Notes under the pieces: generated by a model
Databases searched by the model: none
Seen by the model: only the letters and a program-made list of their open reading frames with translations
Told to the model about the DNA's origin: nothing
Origin: VBAS01 sp964444975
GTDB lineage: Bacteria; Bacteroidota; Bacteroidia; Chitinophagales; Chitinophagaceae
Assembly: GCA_964444975.1 (NCBI GenBank)
Contig: CAYUJD010000003.1
Location: 1-64,000 of the forward strand
DNA: 64,000 nt
Direction: 5' to 3'
In this document: piece after piece, positions 34,038-42,762 of the stretch
How the letters are laid out: every line of letters starts with the position of its first letter
Numbering within the stretch: position 1 is the stretch's first letter
Translations under genes and position numbers: made by a program

Positions 34038-34670
34038 CTAAATACCGTTGTGATTGACAAAATTCACCAGGGCTGCAGCATTGGGAAGATCAAGTTTCTT
34101 CAGAATATTGTAGCGGTGAACCTCTATGGTTTTCAGCGAAAGGCTCAGTTCCGTAGAGATTTCTTTTGATGATAACCCCTGCTTGATGAACTGAACTATT
34201 TCCAGTTCACGTTTTGATAGCAGGTTGATGTCGGGTTTTGCTTCCGGCTCCAGCTCATTGCGGATAATAATGTTTTTTACTTCCTCGCAGATGTAGGTTT
34301 TGCCTTCATGTACTTCGAGGATGGTTTTAATCAGTTCCTGGCGGCTGGAATTTTTTGTAACATACCCGCTGGCGCCCATCTTCAGCATCTTTTTGGCATA
34401 AGCCGGCATGGAATGAATAGAGACGCCAATGATTTTTGAACCCGGAGAAACTTTCTTGATTTGCCGGGTGGCTTCAAAACCATTCATTTCGTTCATGTTG
34501 ATGTCCATGAGCACAATCATGGGCCGTTTGGCTGTTGCCTGCTCTATGGCTTCCGGTCCTGAATTGGCTGTACCTACTACAGTGAATCGTTCGTCGGCTT
34601 CCAGCATGTATTTCCAGCTATCGAGTATAAGCTGGTGGTCGTCGGTAAGGAGGAGGGTGATTTTTTCCAT
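34038..34670 (-). CDS. NarL family response regulator
   Basis: This 210-residue regulator has a receiver with D10/D11, D56 in IVLMDINMNEMNG and K in GYVTKNSS. Its LuxR HTH (about 145-205) contains LSKRELEIVQFIKQGLS and SSKEISTELSLSLKTIEVH. It is a single gene with its own terminator. The inverted repeat ATGTAGT-ATTCAA-ACTACAT lies 80 bases upstream of its start. Confidence 0.94.
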   Translation of the reverse strand: MEKITLLLTDDHQLILDSWKYMLEADERFTVVGTANSGPEAIEQATAKRPMIVLMDINMNEMNGFEATRQIKKVSPGSKIIGVSIHSMPAYAKKMLKMGASGYVTKNSSRQELIKTILEVHEGKTYICEEVKNIIIRNELEPEAKPDINLLSKRELEIVQFIKQGLSSKEISTELSLSLKTIEVHRYNILKKLDLPNAAALVNFVNHNGI

Positions 34671-34750
34671 AGTATAGATTTTTTTAGGTGGATTTCATAA
34701 CAAAGCTCATATAAAACCATTACCTGCATTGTAGTGATGCTTTTTAAAAA

Positions 34751-34770
34751 ATGTAGTATTCAAACTACAT
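34751..34770. promoter_or_regulatory. inverted repeat ATGTAGT-ATTCAA-ACTACAT, putative operator
   Basis: The 7-bp arms are perfect with a 6-base spacer, 80 bases upstream of the regulator at 34670. It is the best of three similar sites near response regulator genes in this window. Confidence 0.5.
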
Positions 34771-34969
34771 GTAAATACTTAAAAACTCCCGTGAGAATTG
34801 TTTTGCCATTTGCCTGCAGCGAAAATATTCATCCCCATTATGCCGAATAATAGAAAGGAGCAGAAAGAAATCCGGTTCTGAAAATTCGCATTTTATCAAG
34901 ATAACTTTACAGGTGAGATAATTTTAATTTTAATGCCGGTAACTTTCCTGAAGTTTATGAAACAAGAAA

Positions 34970-35188
34970 CTAAATGAAATTCAGTTCCGATTTTGTATCT
35001 GATGCCTGCATCAGGCCGTTGGTCAATCCCCCCCTCCTGCACCACCAGCTTTTCGAACATTGTTTTGGCGCAAACACTTCATTACAATGCAACGGGTGAA
35101 AATCACGGTTAGCGCTGCATAGGTTTTTAACATGTTCGGCCGTCAGTGTTATGGGGCGGGTGGCTTTTTGAGCGGGAGATATTTTCAT
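34970..35188 (-). pseudogene. remnant of a MaoC-like (hotdog) dehydratase gene
   Basis: The start reads LTAEHVKNLCSANRDFHPLH, which matches the family pattern of an acidic residue, P-x-H and then x-D/N-E-x-F-A. After NEVFA the frame is lost. Another frame gives AKTMFEKLVVQ, and the first frame again gives GLTNGLMQ, which together follow the family order. Two frameshifts in about 60 bases, and an end long before the family's usual 130-150 residues, point to a decayed fragment. The assignment rests on short motifs. Confidence 0.4.
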
Positions 35189-35252
35189 TCAGAAAAAAAT
35201 TCAAATATGGTATGCTGGTATCAGCCGTGAAAAAAACGCATTGCCCTGCCAA

Positions 35253-35936
35253 TTACCAAATAACATACATAACCCCCTCGATAACCTGGTTGACCGCCCC
35301 TGACTTCAACCCACCGCGGTAGCGGGTAATTTGTGCCGATGTGTACCACTCATATTTATAGGGCCCGATGCTTTTTATCTTTCCGCGAATGAGCTTATCA
35401 TCAAAGGATGAATAGTAAGTAAGCTGGCTGGATCCCACTGATTTTATCTTGCCGCGGTACGCTTCATTTTCATGCGAAGCAAAATAAGTGAACTGGTAGG
35501 TGCCTGCTGATTTCAGTATACCTCTCAGCGATTCATTATCAAAATCGGAATAGTAATCCAGCGAAAGATTACCGATGGATTTTATTTTTCCGACCAGGTC
35601 TGCTTTTTCAAATGAACCGTAATAAGTAATGTTTGCCGTGCCGATACTTTTTACCTTACCCCTGAATGCCGAATCGTACTGCTGCCCGTAATATTCCACA
35701 CGCCCCATATAAGGCTGCAGCAAACCGGGTTTGGAATAAAAACGGCCGGGTTCCGCATCATAGCCCCACTCCTGCATGGCTCCATCCTGCGAAATTTTGA
35801 TGATGATCTTCTGATCGGTGATAAATCCAATTGAAGTAAGTTCGGAGCCCCCGGAAAAGATGACATACTTTAAAGTTTGGGCTTCGCCAAAAGCATTAAT
35901 AACAATTGAAAATAGCAGTATAAAAATCTTTTTCAT
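35253..35936 (-). CDS. exported protein of six tandem 23-residue repeats
   Basis: From ATG 35936 the product has a signal peptide (MKKIFILLFSIVINAFGEAQ). From about residue 83 to the C-terminus there are six units of exactly 23 residues, with consensus (T/D)YYSSFDNExxRGKIKSIGxxxL. Aromatic YY and RGKIKSIG positions are conserved in almost every unit, so a regular beta-solenoid or propeller-like fold is likely. I know no named family for it. It lies 57 bases after the Asp-box protein's stop side, with both genes on the same strand. Confidence 0.8.
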   Translation of the reverse strand: MKKIFILLFSIVINAFGEAQTLKYVIFSGGSELTSIGFITDQKIIIKISQDGAMQEWGYDAEPGRFYSKPGLLQPYMGRVEYYGQQYDSAFRGKVKSIGTANITYYGSFEKADLVGKIKSIGNLSLDYYSDFDNESLRGILKSAGTYQFTYFASHENEAYRGKIKSVGSSQLTYYSSFDDKLIRGKIKSIGPYKYEWYTSAQITRYRGGLKSGAVNQVIEGVMYVIW

Positions 35937-35992
35937 ACCGTGCTGTTGTATGTTCAAGTTATGACAATTCATTCAAATTACTTACTCCAATA

Positions 35993-38900
35993 CTATTTCC
36001 ACACTGCTCCCACGCCTGCTTCCCACAGTTTTTTGTTCAGTGCCGGTAAGTCTTTTTCCAGCATTTCATCGGCTCTTGATTTCAATGCAGCCCATTCGGC
36101 ATTCAGTTTATTCGCCAGGTCAATATCGGGCTGGTTTACTCCTGGAATATCGCTTTCCGTCTGGTTGATAAGAAACATATAATTGGCCGTAAACTTATTG
36201 GGAAAATTCTCCACATCATCATAAGCCTTCGATTTGCGCTGAATCATCTCCTCATCCCATGCTTTCATCTTTTTTGCCAATGCAACCCCTTCTTTCCGTA
36301 TTGTCTCCATCTTCTCTCCTGCCGGTAAAGTTTTCAGCAAGGTTTCCAGTTGCTCCCGCTTTGCATTTAAATTGTTTACCATCCTGTGCATGTTGGCCAG
36401 TTCAGTTTCCATGCTCAACATCATGCGGTGCCATTCTTTGTATGCAGTTGCATCAGCCGGGTATAGCGGGTTAGGAAGAATCTCTGCTTCCGTTGAAAGC
36501 TTTTGTTCACCCATCATCAGCGTGATGGTATATTTTCCGGGAATGGCTTTGTGCCCTGCATAGCTGCTTTCGATGTACACGCCGGGTACACCGGGCATGG
36601 TAGTGTGGCGCATATCCCACACGAACCGGTTCAGGCCTTTTGCTTTTGATAAAACAGGTTCCTCATTCGGACCGCCGTCCCATCGCCGAAAAGCGCTGTC
36701 CGGTTTTGATGAAAAACTGCGAACAGGATTTCCTTCCTTATCCCGAATCTCCATTTCCAGTTTATCATTCTCTTTCATCTCGGGCAGCTGGTAATAAATC
36801 ACTACACCGCTTGCCGGGTTCACCCCACGAAAACGATGCAGCCCGGTAAAGTTTTCATCGGTTGCATCCAGTTCGCTTGACGAATTGGTAACAATAGCAG
36901 TCGTGGGTTTAAAGAGGGAAAATGCAGGGGCATCTTTTTTATACTGGCGAAGCAAATCCAAATCATCCAGTATCCAGAACGAGCGGCCCGAAGTGGCGGC
37001 AATCAGGTTGCCTTTGTGAACTCTTAAATCAGTAATCGGCGTAATGGGCAGGTTCAATTGAAACGGTGACCAGTTTTTTCCGCCATCCCATGAAATGAAA
37101 AGGCCCAGTTCAGTTCCCGCATACAATAAATCTTTTCTTACCTCATCTTCCCGCACCACACGTGTAAATGCATTGGCGGGAATGCCGTTGGTAATTTTAG
37201 TCCATGTCTTGCCATAATCAGTGGTTTTGTACAAACCCGGAGCATGATCATTAAACTTATACCGTGTGGTGGCAATGTAGGCAGTTGCCTTGTCGTGTGG
37301 CGATACTTCAATGGCGTTGATAAGACATTCGGCCAAACCTGCCGGTGTCACATTTTTCCATGTAGCGCCGCCATCTCTTGTCAGTTGCACCAGGCCATCA
37401 TCACTGCCGGTCCATATCACGCCTTTTTCATGCGGCGATTCCATCACATAGCTCAGCGTACCGTAATTCTCGGCGCCAACCGCTTCATTGGTAAAAGGCC
37501 CGCCGCCTTTGCCCTGTTTTTCTTTTTCGTTTCGTGTAAGGTCAGGAGAAACTTCTTTCCAGGTTTTACCCATATCACTTGTCTTCAGCAGCACCTGTGC
37601 ACCGTGATAATAAGTATTCGGTTCATGCTTGCTCCAGATGATGGGTGCATTCCAGTTGTAGCGGTACTTCATATCCTTTGCATCCATGCCGAGGTATTGA
37701 ATCGGCGCAGCCATAATATTGGTGCCGGCTTTTGCTTTAATATTCAGTACTTCAATCGTTCCCTGGTAACTTCCACCCAATACAAACTTCGGATCATCAG
37801 GGTTAAAAGCAAGAAAGGCGCTTTCTCCGCCGGCCGATGGCACCCAGCTTGCAGTAGTGATACCGCCACTGCCTAATTCCCGGCTGGCAATGGAAACAGA
37901 AGTGTTGTCCTGCTGCCCGCCATAAATACGATAAGGAAACTGGTTGTCCACATTGATGCGGTAGAACTGCGCCGTAGGCATATTGCTTTGAGTGCTCCAT
38001 GTTCTTCCTTTATTTACCGAAACAGCAGCGCCGCCATCGTTGGCAATAATCATATTATCCGGATTGTCCGGGTTAATCCACAGGTCATGAAAATCGCCGT
38101 GAGTGCCGCCTAAGTTTTCCCAGGTTTTGCCACCGTCATTGGAACGCAAAGCCGGCGCACTTAACACATACACGGTGTTCTCATCCTTAGGGTCAATAAA
38201 GAGTTCGATATAATACCATGCCCGTTGCACCAGCCGATGGTCATTGGTAATGCGGCTCCAGCTTTTACCGGCATTGTTTGAAACAAACAATCCGCCGGCT
38301 TCTTTTTCCGAATCGCTTTCAATCAGCGCATACACTTTTTCGGGGTTGGAGCGGCAAACGGCAATCGCCATCTTGCCCATTTCTTTTGGCAATCCTTCCG
38401 TCATTTTTTCCCATGTTTCGCCGCCATCCACTGATTTGTACAAACCGCTGCCCGGCCCGCCGCTGATAACTTTCCATGGCAGGCGTCCATGCTCCCACAT
38501 GGCGGCATACAGAATGCGGGGATTGTTCATGTCCATACTCAATTCCACGCAGCCGGTTTTATCATCCACATACAATACATTTCTCCATGTCACGCCGCCG
38601 TCGGTTGATTTAAAAATTCCCCGCTCTTTTGATTTGCTGTACAAAGCACCTTGAGCCGCTACAAAAACCGTATTCGCGTCTTTGGGATGCACAACGATGC
38701 GTGAGATATGTTGTGTGGCATCCAGACCTATCTTCTTCCACATCTTACCCGCATCGGTTGATTTGTACACGCCGTCGCCATGATGCGTCATTACACCACG
38801 CACTGCATGTTCGCCCATACCCACGTACACCACGTTCACATCACTTTCTGCCACGGCAATGGCGCCGACCGAACCGGTTTTAAAAAATCCGTCTGAAATA

Positions 38901-39148
38901 TTGCGCCAGCTGATGCCCATGTCATCTGTCTTCCACAATCCCCCGCCGGTGGTGCCCATATAATAAGTACGCATATCACCGGGCACACCTGAAGCGCAAA
39001 CGGAGCGTCCGCCACGGAAAGGGCCGATGCAGCGCCACTTCATGGTTTTGAAATAGCTGTTGTAATCCGTAGTGTCTTTTGCGGGTTGCGGGTAAGTAAT
39101 GAAGGAAACAAAAAATAAGAATACCGACAGCAAGAATCGTTTTGACAT
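35993..39148 (-). CDS. secreted Asp-box (BNR/sortilin-like) beta-propeller protein
   Basis: The 1051-residue exported protein has a signal peptide (1-21) and about ten Asp-box motifs of the S-x-D-x-G-x-x-W type (KSTDGGVTW, KSVDGGETW, RSNDGGKTW, KTTDYGKTW, SWDGGKNW). These build one or two propellers over residues 30-740. The C-terminal 300 residues are a separate region ending in charged helices. Bacteroidota relatives are usually labelled glycosyl hydrolase or VPS10-domain protein, but I see no sialidase catalytic set, so an enzymatic role is not supported here. Confidence 0.88.
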   Translation of the reverse strand: MSKRFLLSVFLFFVSFITYPQPAKDTTDYNSYFKTMKWRCIGPFRGGRSVCASGVPGDMRTYYMGTTGGGLWKTDDMGISWRNISDGFFKTGSVGAIAVAESDVNVVYVGMGEHAVRGVMTHHGDGVYKSTDAGKMWKKIGLDATQHISRIVVHPKDANTVFVAAQGALYSKSKERGIFKSTDGGVTWRNVLYVDDKTGCVELSMDMNNPRILYAAMWEHGRLPWKVISGGPGSGLYKSVDGGETWEKMTEGLPKEMGKMAIAVCRSNPEKVYALIESDSEKEAGGLFVSNNAGKSWSRITNDHRLVQRAWYYIELFIDPKDENTVYVLSAPALRSNDGGKTWENLGGTHGDFHDLWINPDNPDNMIIANDGGAAVSVNKGRTWSTQSNMPTAQFYRINVDNQFPYRIYGGQQDNTSVSIASRELGSGGITTASWVPSAGGESAFLAFNPDDPKFVLGGSYQGTIEVLNIKAKAGTNIMAAPIQYLGMDAKDMKYRYNWNAPIIWSKHEPNTYYHGAQVLLKTSDMGKTWKEVSPDLTRNEKEKQGKGGGPFTNEAVGAENYGTLSYVMESPHEKGVIWTGSDDGLVQLTRDGGATWKNVTPAGLAECLINAIEVSPHDKATAYIATTRYKFNDHAPGLYKTTDYGKTWTKITNGIPANAFTRVVREDEVRKDLLYAGTELGLFISWDGGKNWSPFQLNLPITPITDLRVHKGNLIAATSGRSFWILDDLDLLRQYKKDAPAFSLFKPTTAIVTNSSSELDATDENFTGLHRFRGVNPASGVVIYYQLPEMKENDKLEMEIRDKEGNPVRSFSSKPDSAFRRWDGGPNEEPVLSKAKGLNRFVWDMRHTTMPGVPGVYIESSYAGHKAIPGKYTITLMMGEQKLSTEAEILPNPLYPADATAYKEWHRMMLSMETELANMHRMVNNLNAKREQLETLLKTLPAGEKMETIRKEGVALAKKMKAWDEEMIQRKSKAYDDVENFPNKFTANYMFLINQTESDIPGVNQPDIDLANKLNAEWAALKSRADEMLEKDLPALNKKLWEAGVGAVWK

Positions 39149-39353
39149 AATAAAAAATTTATCTGGAAATATAAAGCATAATTCGGGAATGATGCCTGTG
39201 ATTTTTTAAAAGACAACATCTGCTACACCAGGTTTTTCAGCATTTGCATCTGTAGTATTATTTTATAACCCGGTGCTCAATAAAATAAAAATCTCAAATA
39301 GAAATTTTCCTGGTTCCCTTTTTTGGTATTTTAGAACTTAAAAACCCCACAGC

Positions 39354-39713
39354 ATGCTGACAAAAATAAACTGGGACGAAGTTCCGACCGAAGAAGTAAC
39401 TCCGGCCATGCACAGGAAAATGGTATGGGGTGAAAAACTGATGATTGCCAAAATGAAATTCAAAGACGGTTTCCTGGTGCCGCTGCATCATCACCACCAT
39501 GAACAGGTAACACAGGTGCTCAGCGGCACCATCCGGTTTTGGCTTGGAGAAAATAAAGAGCAGGTGATGGACCTTGGCCCCGGCGATGTGCTGGTGATTC
39601 CGGGCAACCTGCCGCATGAAGCGCTGATGATCGGCGATGTGGAAGAGATGGACACCTGGAGCCCTCCCCGGCAGGACTGGATTGATAAAACAGATGATTA
39701 CCTGAGAAAATAA
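39354..39713 (+). CDS. cupin domain protein
   Basis: This is a small single-domain cupin of 119 residues. Cupin motif 1 is VPLHHHHHEQVTQVLSG (metal-binding His and Glu), and motif 2 is PGDVLVIPGNLPHEALM. Such proteins bind a metal ion and act as simple dioxygenases, isomerases or sensors; the substrate is unknown. A TATTTTAG stretch about 25 bases upstream is a near match to the -7 element. The run of five His is part of the metal site and not a foreign tag. Confidence 0.9.
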   Translation: MLTKINWDEVPTEEVTPAMHRKMVWGEKLMIAKMKFKDGFLVPLHHHHHEQVTQVLSGTIRFWLGENKEQVMDLGPGDVLVIPGNLPHEALMIGDVEEMDTWSPPRQDWIDKTDDYLRK

Positions 39714-39744
39714 AAATGAATTTCAATTACAGTTAAATTTTCTC

Positions 39745-39830
39745 ATCATCGATTCTTTTCTCATTGATTTCACTGATTTACACAGAAACTAATCTGTGAA
39801 AATCCGTGTTATCTGTGGGCATTAATGACA
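39745..39830. repeat. ATCCGTGT-ATCTGTGG interspersed phrase repeat
   Basis: The stretch TTTCACTGATTTACACAGAAACTAATCTGTGAAAATCCGTGTTATCTGTGG is made of related words and includes ATCCGTGTTATCTGTGG (39802-39818). That word matches 15 of 17 bases of the copy inside the his-operon MITE. Confidence 0.55.
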
Positions 39831-39861
39831 CATAAAAAATAATTTCAAAGCAAAAATCTAT

Positions 39862-40626
39862 ATGGACCTCGGACTGAAAAATAAAACAGCATTCATTGCC
39901 GCCAGCAGCCAGGGGTTGGGCAAAGCCGTTGCAGTGGAACTGGCTCTCGAAGGCGCCACCGTCATCATCAACGGACGCAACAATGAAGCATTGGAAAAAA
40001 CAAAGCAGGCGATTGAATCAAAAACCCATCGTCCCGTACTCGCCGTTCCCGGCGATTTATCCGATGCAGGACAGTGTGAGCAGGTAATCAAGGAAGTATT
40101 AAAAAATTTTCCGGCTATTCATATCCTCGTCACCAACACAGGAGGGCCGCCTGCCGCAAAGTTTGAAGAGCTTACACAGCAGCAGTGGGGCAGCGCCTAT
40201 CAAACCCTGCTGGTTAGTCCAGTGGAATTAATCCGTGGTTTCCTGCCCGGTATGAAACAGCAGCAATGGGGACGCATCATCACCGTCACTTCCATGGCGG
40301 TAAAACAGCCAGTTAATAATCTCATTCTCTCCAACTCGGTAAGAGCTTCGGTGGTGGGATTGGTAAAAACCCTGAGCAATGAGCTGGCGCCTTATAAGAT
40401 TACAGTGAATAACGTGATGCCCGGCTACACTGAAACCGAAAGGCTGAAAGAACTGGTGGAGAAAAATCCTGCCTTCGCATCCGCCAAATCTGAAATACCG
40501 CTGGGCCGTTTTGGCAAGCCCGAAGAGTTTGCCGCTGCTGTTGCTTTCCTCGCCAGCGAACGGGCAGGCTACATTACCGGCGTTTCGCTTCAGGTAGATG
40601 GCGGCTGGATAAAAGGGCTGCTGTAA
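39862..40626 (+). CDS. short-chain dehydrogenase/reductase lacking the usual Tyr-Lys pair
   Basis: The 254-residue Rossmann-fold protein is close in length and layout to FabG. The cofactor loop reads AASSQGLGKAVA, and NTGGPP follows strand 4. The catalytic Ser is present (ITVTSMAVKQP), but the region that normally reads YxxxK reads LSNSVRASVVGLVKTLSNE, so both the Tyr and the Lys are replaced. A subgroup of SDRs with this LSN-x-x-R pattern exists, so it is probably not decay. Whether it is a reductase is unclear. Confidence 0.88.
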   Translation: MDLGLKNKTAFIAASSQGLGKAVAVELALEGATVIINGRNNEALEKTKQAIESKTHRPVLAVPGDLSDAGQCEQVIKEVLKNFPAIHILVTNTGGPPAAKFEELTQQQWGSAYQTLLVSPVELIRGFLPGMKQQQWGRIITVTSMAVKQPVNNLILSNSVRASVVGLVKTLSNELAPYKITVNNVMPGYTETERLKELVEKNPAFASAKSEIPLGRFGKPEEFAAAVAFLASERAGYITGVSLQVDGGWIKGLL

Positions 40627-40630
40627 AGAA

Positions 40631-41431
40631 TTAAAACAAAGAACCCGGGGGTACCAGCTCAAATCTTTTATTGTACTTCATCATTTCAGTTAACAAAGCC
40701 GTGTGCCCCGAGCCAAAGATTACAAGAATCTTTTTCTCCCTCCCATCCAGTTTCTTTAAAATGTTTTCATAAATAACCATGTTCCTTCTCCACCATTCAC
40801 TGGTCAGGTAAGAACCTACATGATTACCCTCTTTCCCCGCCACCAGCAGGTCAAAATAAAAGCCCACCTGTAATTCTACCACAACACCTGTATTTTGATT
40901 CAGCAACAATTGCCTGACCGTATTTTTCTTCAGCGATTCATTAAAATCAGACTGAATGCTGTCAATAGCTTTGTTAATATTGCCGAGTAGGGTAAACTGC
41001 TTTGCTTCGGTGGCAGATCTTACCAGACTGTCAAAGGGAAATTCAGTATCCCGGTAATCAACTGCATACAAGGTTGGAAGATTTAATTCTTTGGCAAGAC
41101 GGTATCCTAACTGGTGGATTTCGGAAGCCGAAAGTGTATGCTCTCCGTTTTTATACTTATTGATATTGCTGTCCAGTTGCCTCTGCCGTTCAGTGGGAAC
41201 TTCCACAAATATTTTATCGGGTCCGAATTGCTTTAATATTTCAACTACCTCCAGCACTTCTTTCTGCCGTGTTTCCGAAAGAATATTGGCATTTTCAAAC
41301 TTAGCAACATCCAGCCCGGGATTATCAAAATGAAAACAACCCAGCAGCAGTACTTTTGTTTTGGACTCCTGCGTAAAAGCTGGTGAGGTTAAAAACGAGG
41401 AGATACAGCAGAAAAGAATAACCTCTTTCAT
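40631..41431 (-). CDS. exported DUF5694 domain protein
   Basis: This 266-residue protein has a signal peptide (about 1-20, ILFCCISSFLTSPAFT). The mature part contains VLLLGCFHFDNPGLD, DKIFVEVPTERQ, LYAVDYRD and VIFGSGHTALL, the pattern of the DUF5694 family. The arrangement (GxxHF, E, GxGH) recalls the TraB/TIKI metalloprotease fold, but that link is inference. It is convergent with the SDR gene, four bases apart. Confidence 0.75.
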   Translation of the reverse strand: MKEVILFCCISSFLTSPAFTQESKTKVLLLGCFHFDNPGLDVAKFENANILSETRQKEVLEVVEILKQFGPDKIFVEVPTERQRQLDSNINKYKNGEHTLSASEIHQLGYRLAKELNLPTLYAVDYRDTEFPFDSLVRSATEAKQFTLLGNINKAIDSIQSDFNESLKKNTVRQLLLNQNTGVVVELQVGFYFDLLVAGKEGNHVGSYLTSEWWRRNMVIYENILKKLDGREKKILVIFGSGHTALLTEMMKYNKRFELVPPGSLF

Positions 41432-41635
41432 AAAAACATTTTCAGATTAGACGCAAGGAGGAAAAAGATGGTTACAAAGATCCTGATGGTACTTCAAATT
41501 GATGTGTCAGTCAGCTGACGCTTTCCAGTTACAAGAAGTTAAGTGCATCTCCTGTTTACATTTCTATTTATTACCTGAAAGAATCTATTCATGCAGATTA
41601 TTTGGAATATACCGTAGAAACAGGGCCTTATTATA

Positions 41636-42613
41636 TCAAACCACAAAATACATCTCCAGCTTTCCCCGGTCTTTGGTTTCTATTTTACCGCGGTATTCGC
41701 AGGCATACACATCGCGGATAAGCTCATACGTGTAGGCAGAAACGTTTATCTTATTTGCAACCGAACAACTTTCCATGCGGCTGGCAAGATTAACCGTATC
41801 ACCCCAAAGATCAAAACTCAGCTTCTCCGCTCCTATGGCTCCGCCCACCAGCGGCCCGCTATGAATACCCGCCCGCATTTCCCATTTCAGCGCTGCAGTT
41901 TCATTTCTTTTTTCAAGATATTGCATCATTTGTTTGGCAGCTGACACTGTAGCCACAGCATGGGGTGTAGTTTGTTCCTTCAATCCGCCTGCAGCCATGT
42001 AAGAATCGCCGATGGTTTTTATTTTCTCCAACCCGTTTCCGTCAACAATGCTGTCAAAAACCGCAAAAATTTCATTGAGATCATTCACCAGTTTTTTGGC
42101 AGGAACGGTAGCCACTGCGTTGGAAAAACCAACAAAGTCAGTAAACAATACCGACACTTCTTCGTATCGCTGCGGCTCGCCGGTGCCGGGCCACAGTTCA
42201 TGTTCCGAGCTGGCATCCGGCTCCGACACATGCCACTGTACAATCTCCATCCGGTTTCCATTTTCTTTAAAAAGAGCCGTCACCCTTACCGGGTCAATAT
42301 TGATGGTTTTGGCTGGCAAAGGGACGGAGATAATTATTTCACCCCACAGGCACACAAGGCCCGGCGATATCTCATATGCTTCTATCCATTTTGTGTTAAC
42401 CGTAAACCCTTTAAAATTGTTGTTCAGCATCTCTTCACTGTACTTCTGCATATCATGCCGACCCCGCCACACTTCACTCATGCCTGAACCAAAACCTTTG
42501 AAAGCCTCGCCATAACTGGCAAGATATTCTTCCATCGGAAAATTTCCGGTTTCTTTCCAGTAATGCCACATGTTATGGAAGGCATCAATCGCTTTTTCGC
42601 CCGGCGATTTCAT
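41636..42613 (-). CDS. class III adenylate cyclase with N-terminal SnoaL/NTF2-like domain
   Basis: The 325-residue soluble protein has a SnoaL/NTF2-like cone in residues about 5-130 and a CHD cyclase domain in about 150-325. Metal-binding D159 (LFTDFVGF) and D203 (KTIGDSYMA) are present. The base-selecting residues are K199 and D268 (SFDLWGDTVN), the pair that specifies ATP rather than GTP, and N275 and R279 follow. It should therefore make cAMP. The small N-terminal domain probably binds a ligand or dimerises. It is monocistronic. Confidence 0.9.
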   Translation of the reverse strand: MKSPGEKAIDAFHNMWHYWKETGNFPMEEYLASYGEAFKGFGSGMSEVWRGRHDMQKYSEEMLNNNFKGFTVNTKWIEAYEISPGLVCLWGEIIISVPLPAKTINIDPVRVTALFKENGNRMEIVQWHVSEPDASSEHELWPGTGEPQRYEEVSVLFTDFVGFSNAVATVPAKKLVNDLNEIFAVFDSIVDGNGLEKIKTIGDSYMAAGGLKEQTTPHAVATVSAAKQMMQYLEKRNETAALKWEMRAGIHSGPLVGGAIGAEKLSFDLWGDTVNLASRMESCSVANKINVSAYTYELIRDVYACEYRGKIETKDRGKLEMYFVV

Positions 42614-42762
42614 AGTGCAGCTTTTAGTGTGAACAAAGGTAATTTTTCATATTGTGCAATAACAAAAAGATTAGCGCAGCTGCGATGTTATTCTTTATAA
42701 TCCGGTTGCAGTTCCATTCAGTGGAAGAAGCATGTTGAGTTTTCCACAGGGCTTTGTTCTCA

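Noticed and set aside
39487..39501. Five consecutive His codons, resembling an affinity tag or a His leader
   Set aside because: They form the metal-binding motif of a cupin in the middle of a normal gene; no attenuator hairpin follows.
41505..41520. GTCAGCTGAC palindrome between the DUF5694 and cyclase genes
   Set aside because: It is a single 10-base palindrome without partner sites or a T run, too common to assign a function.
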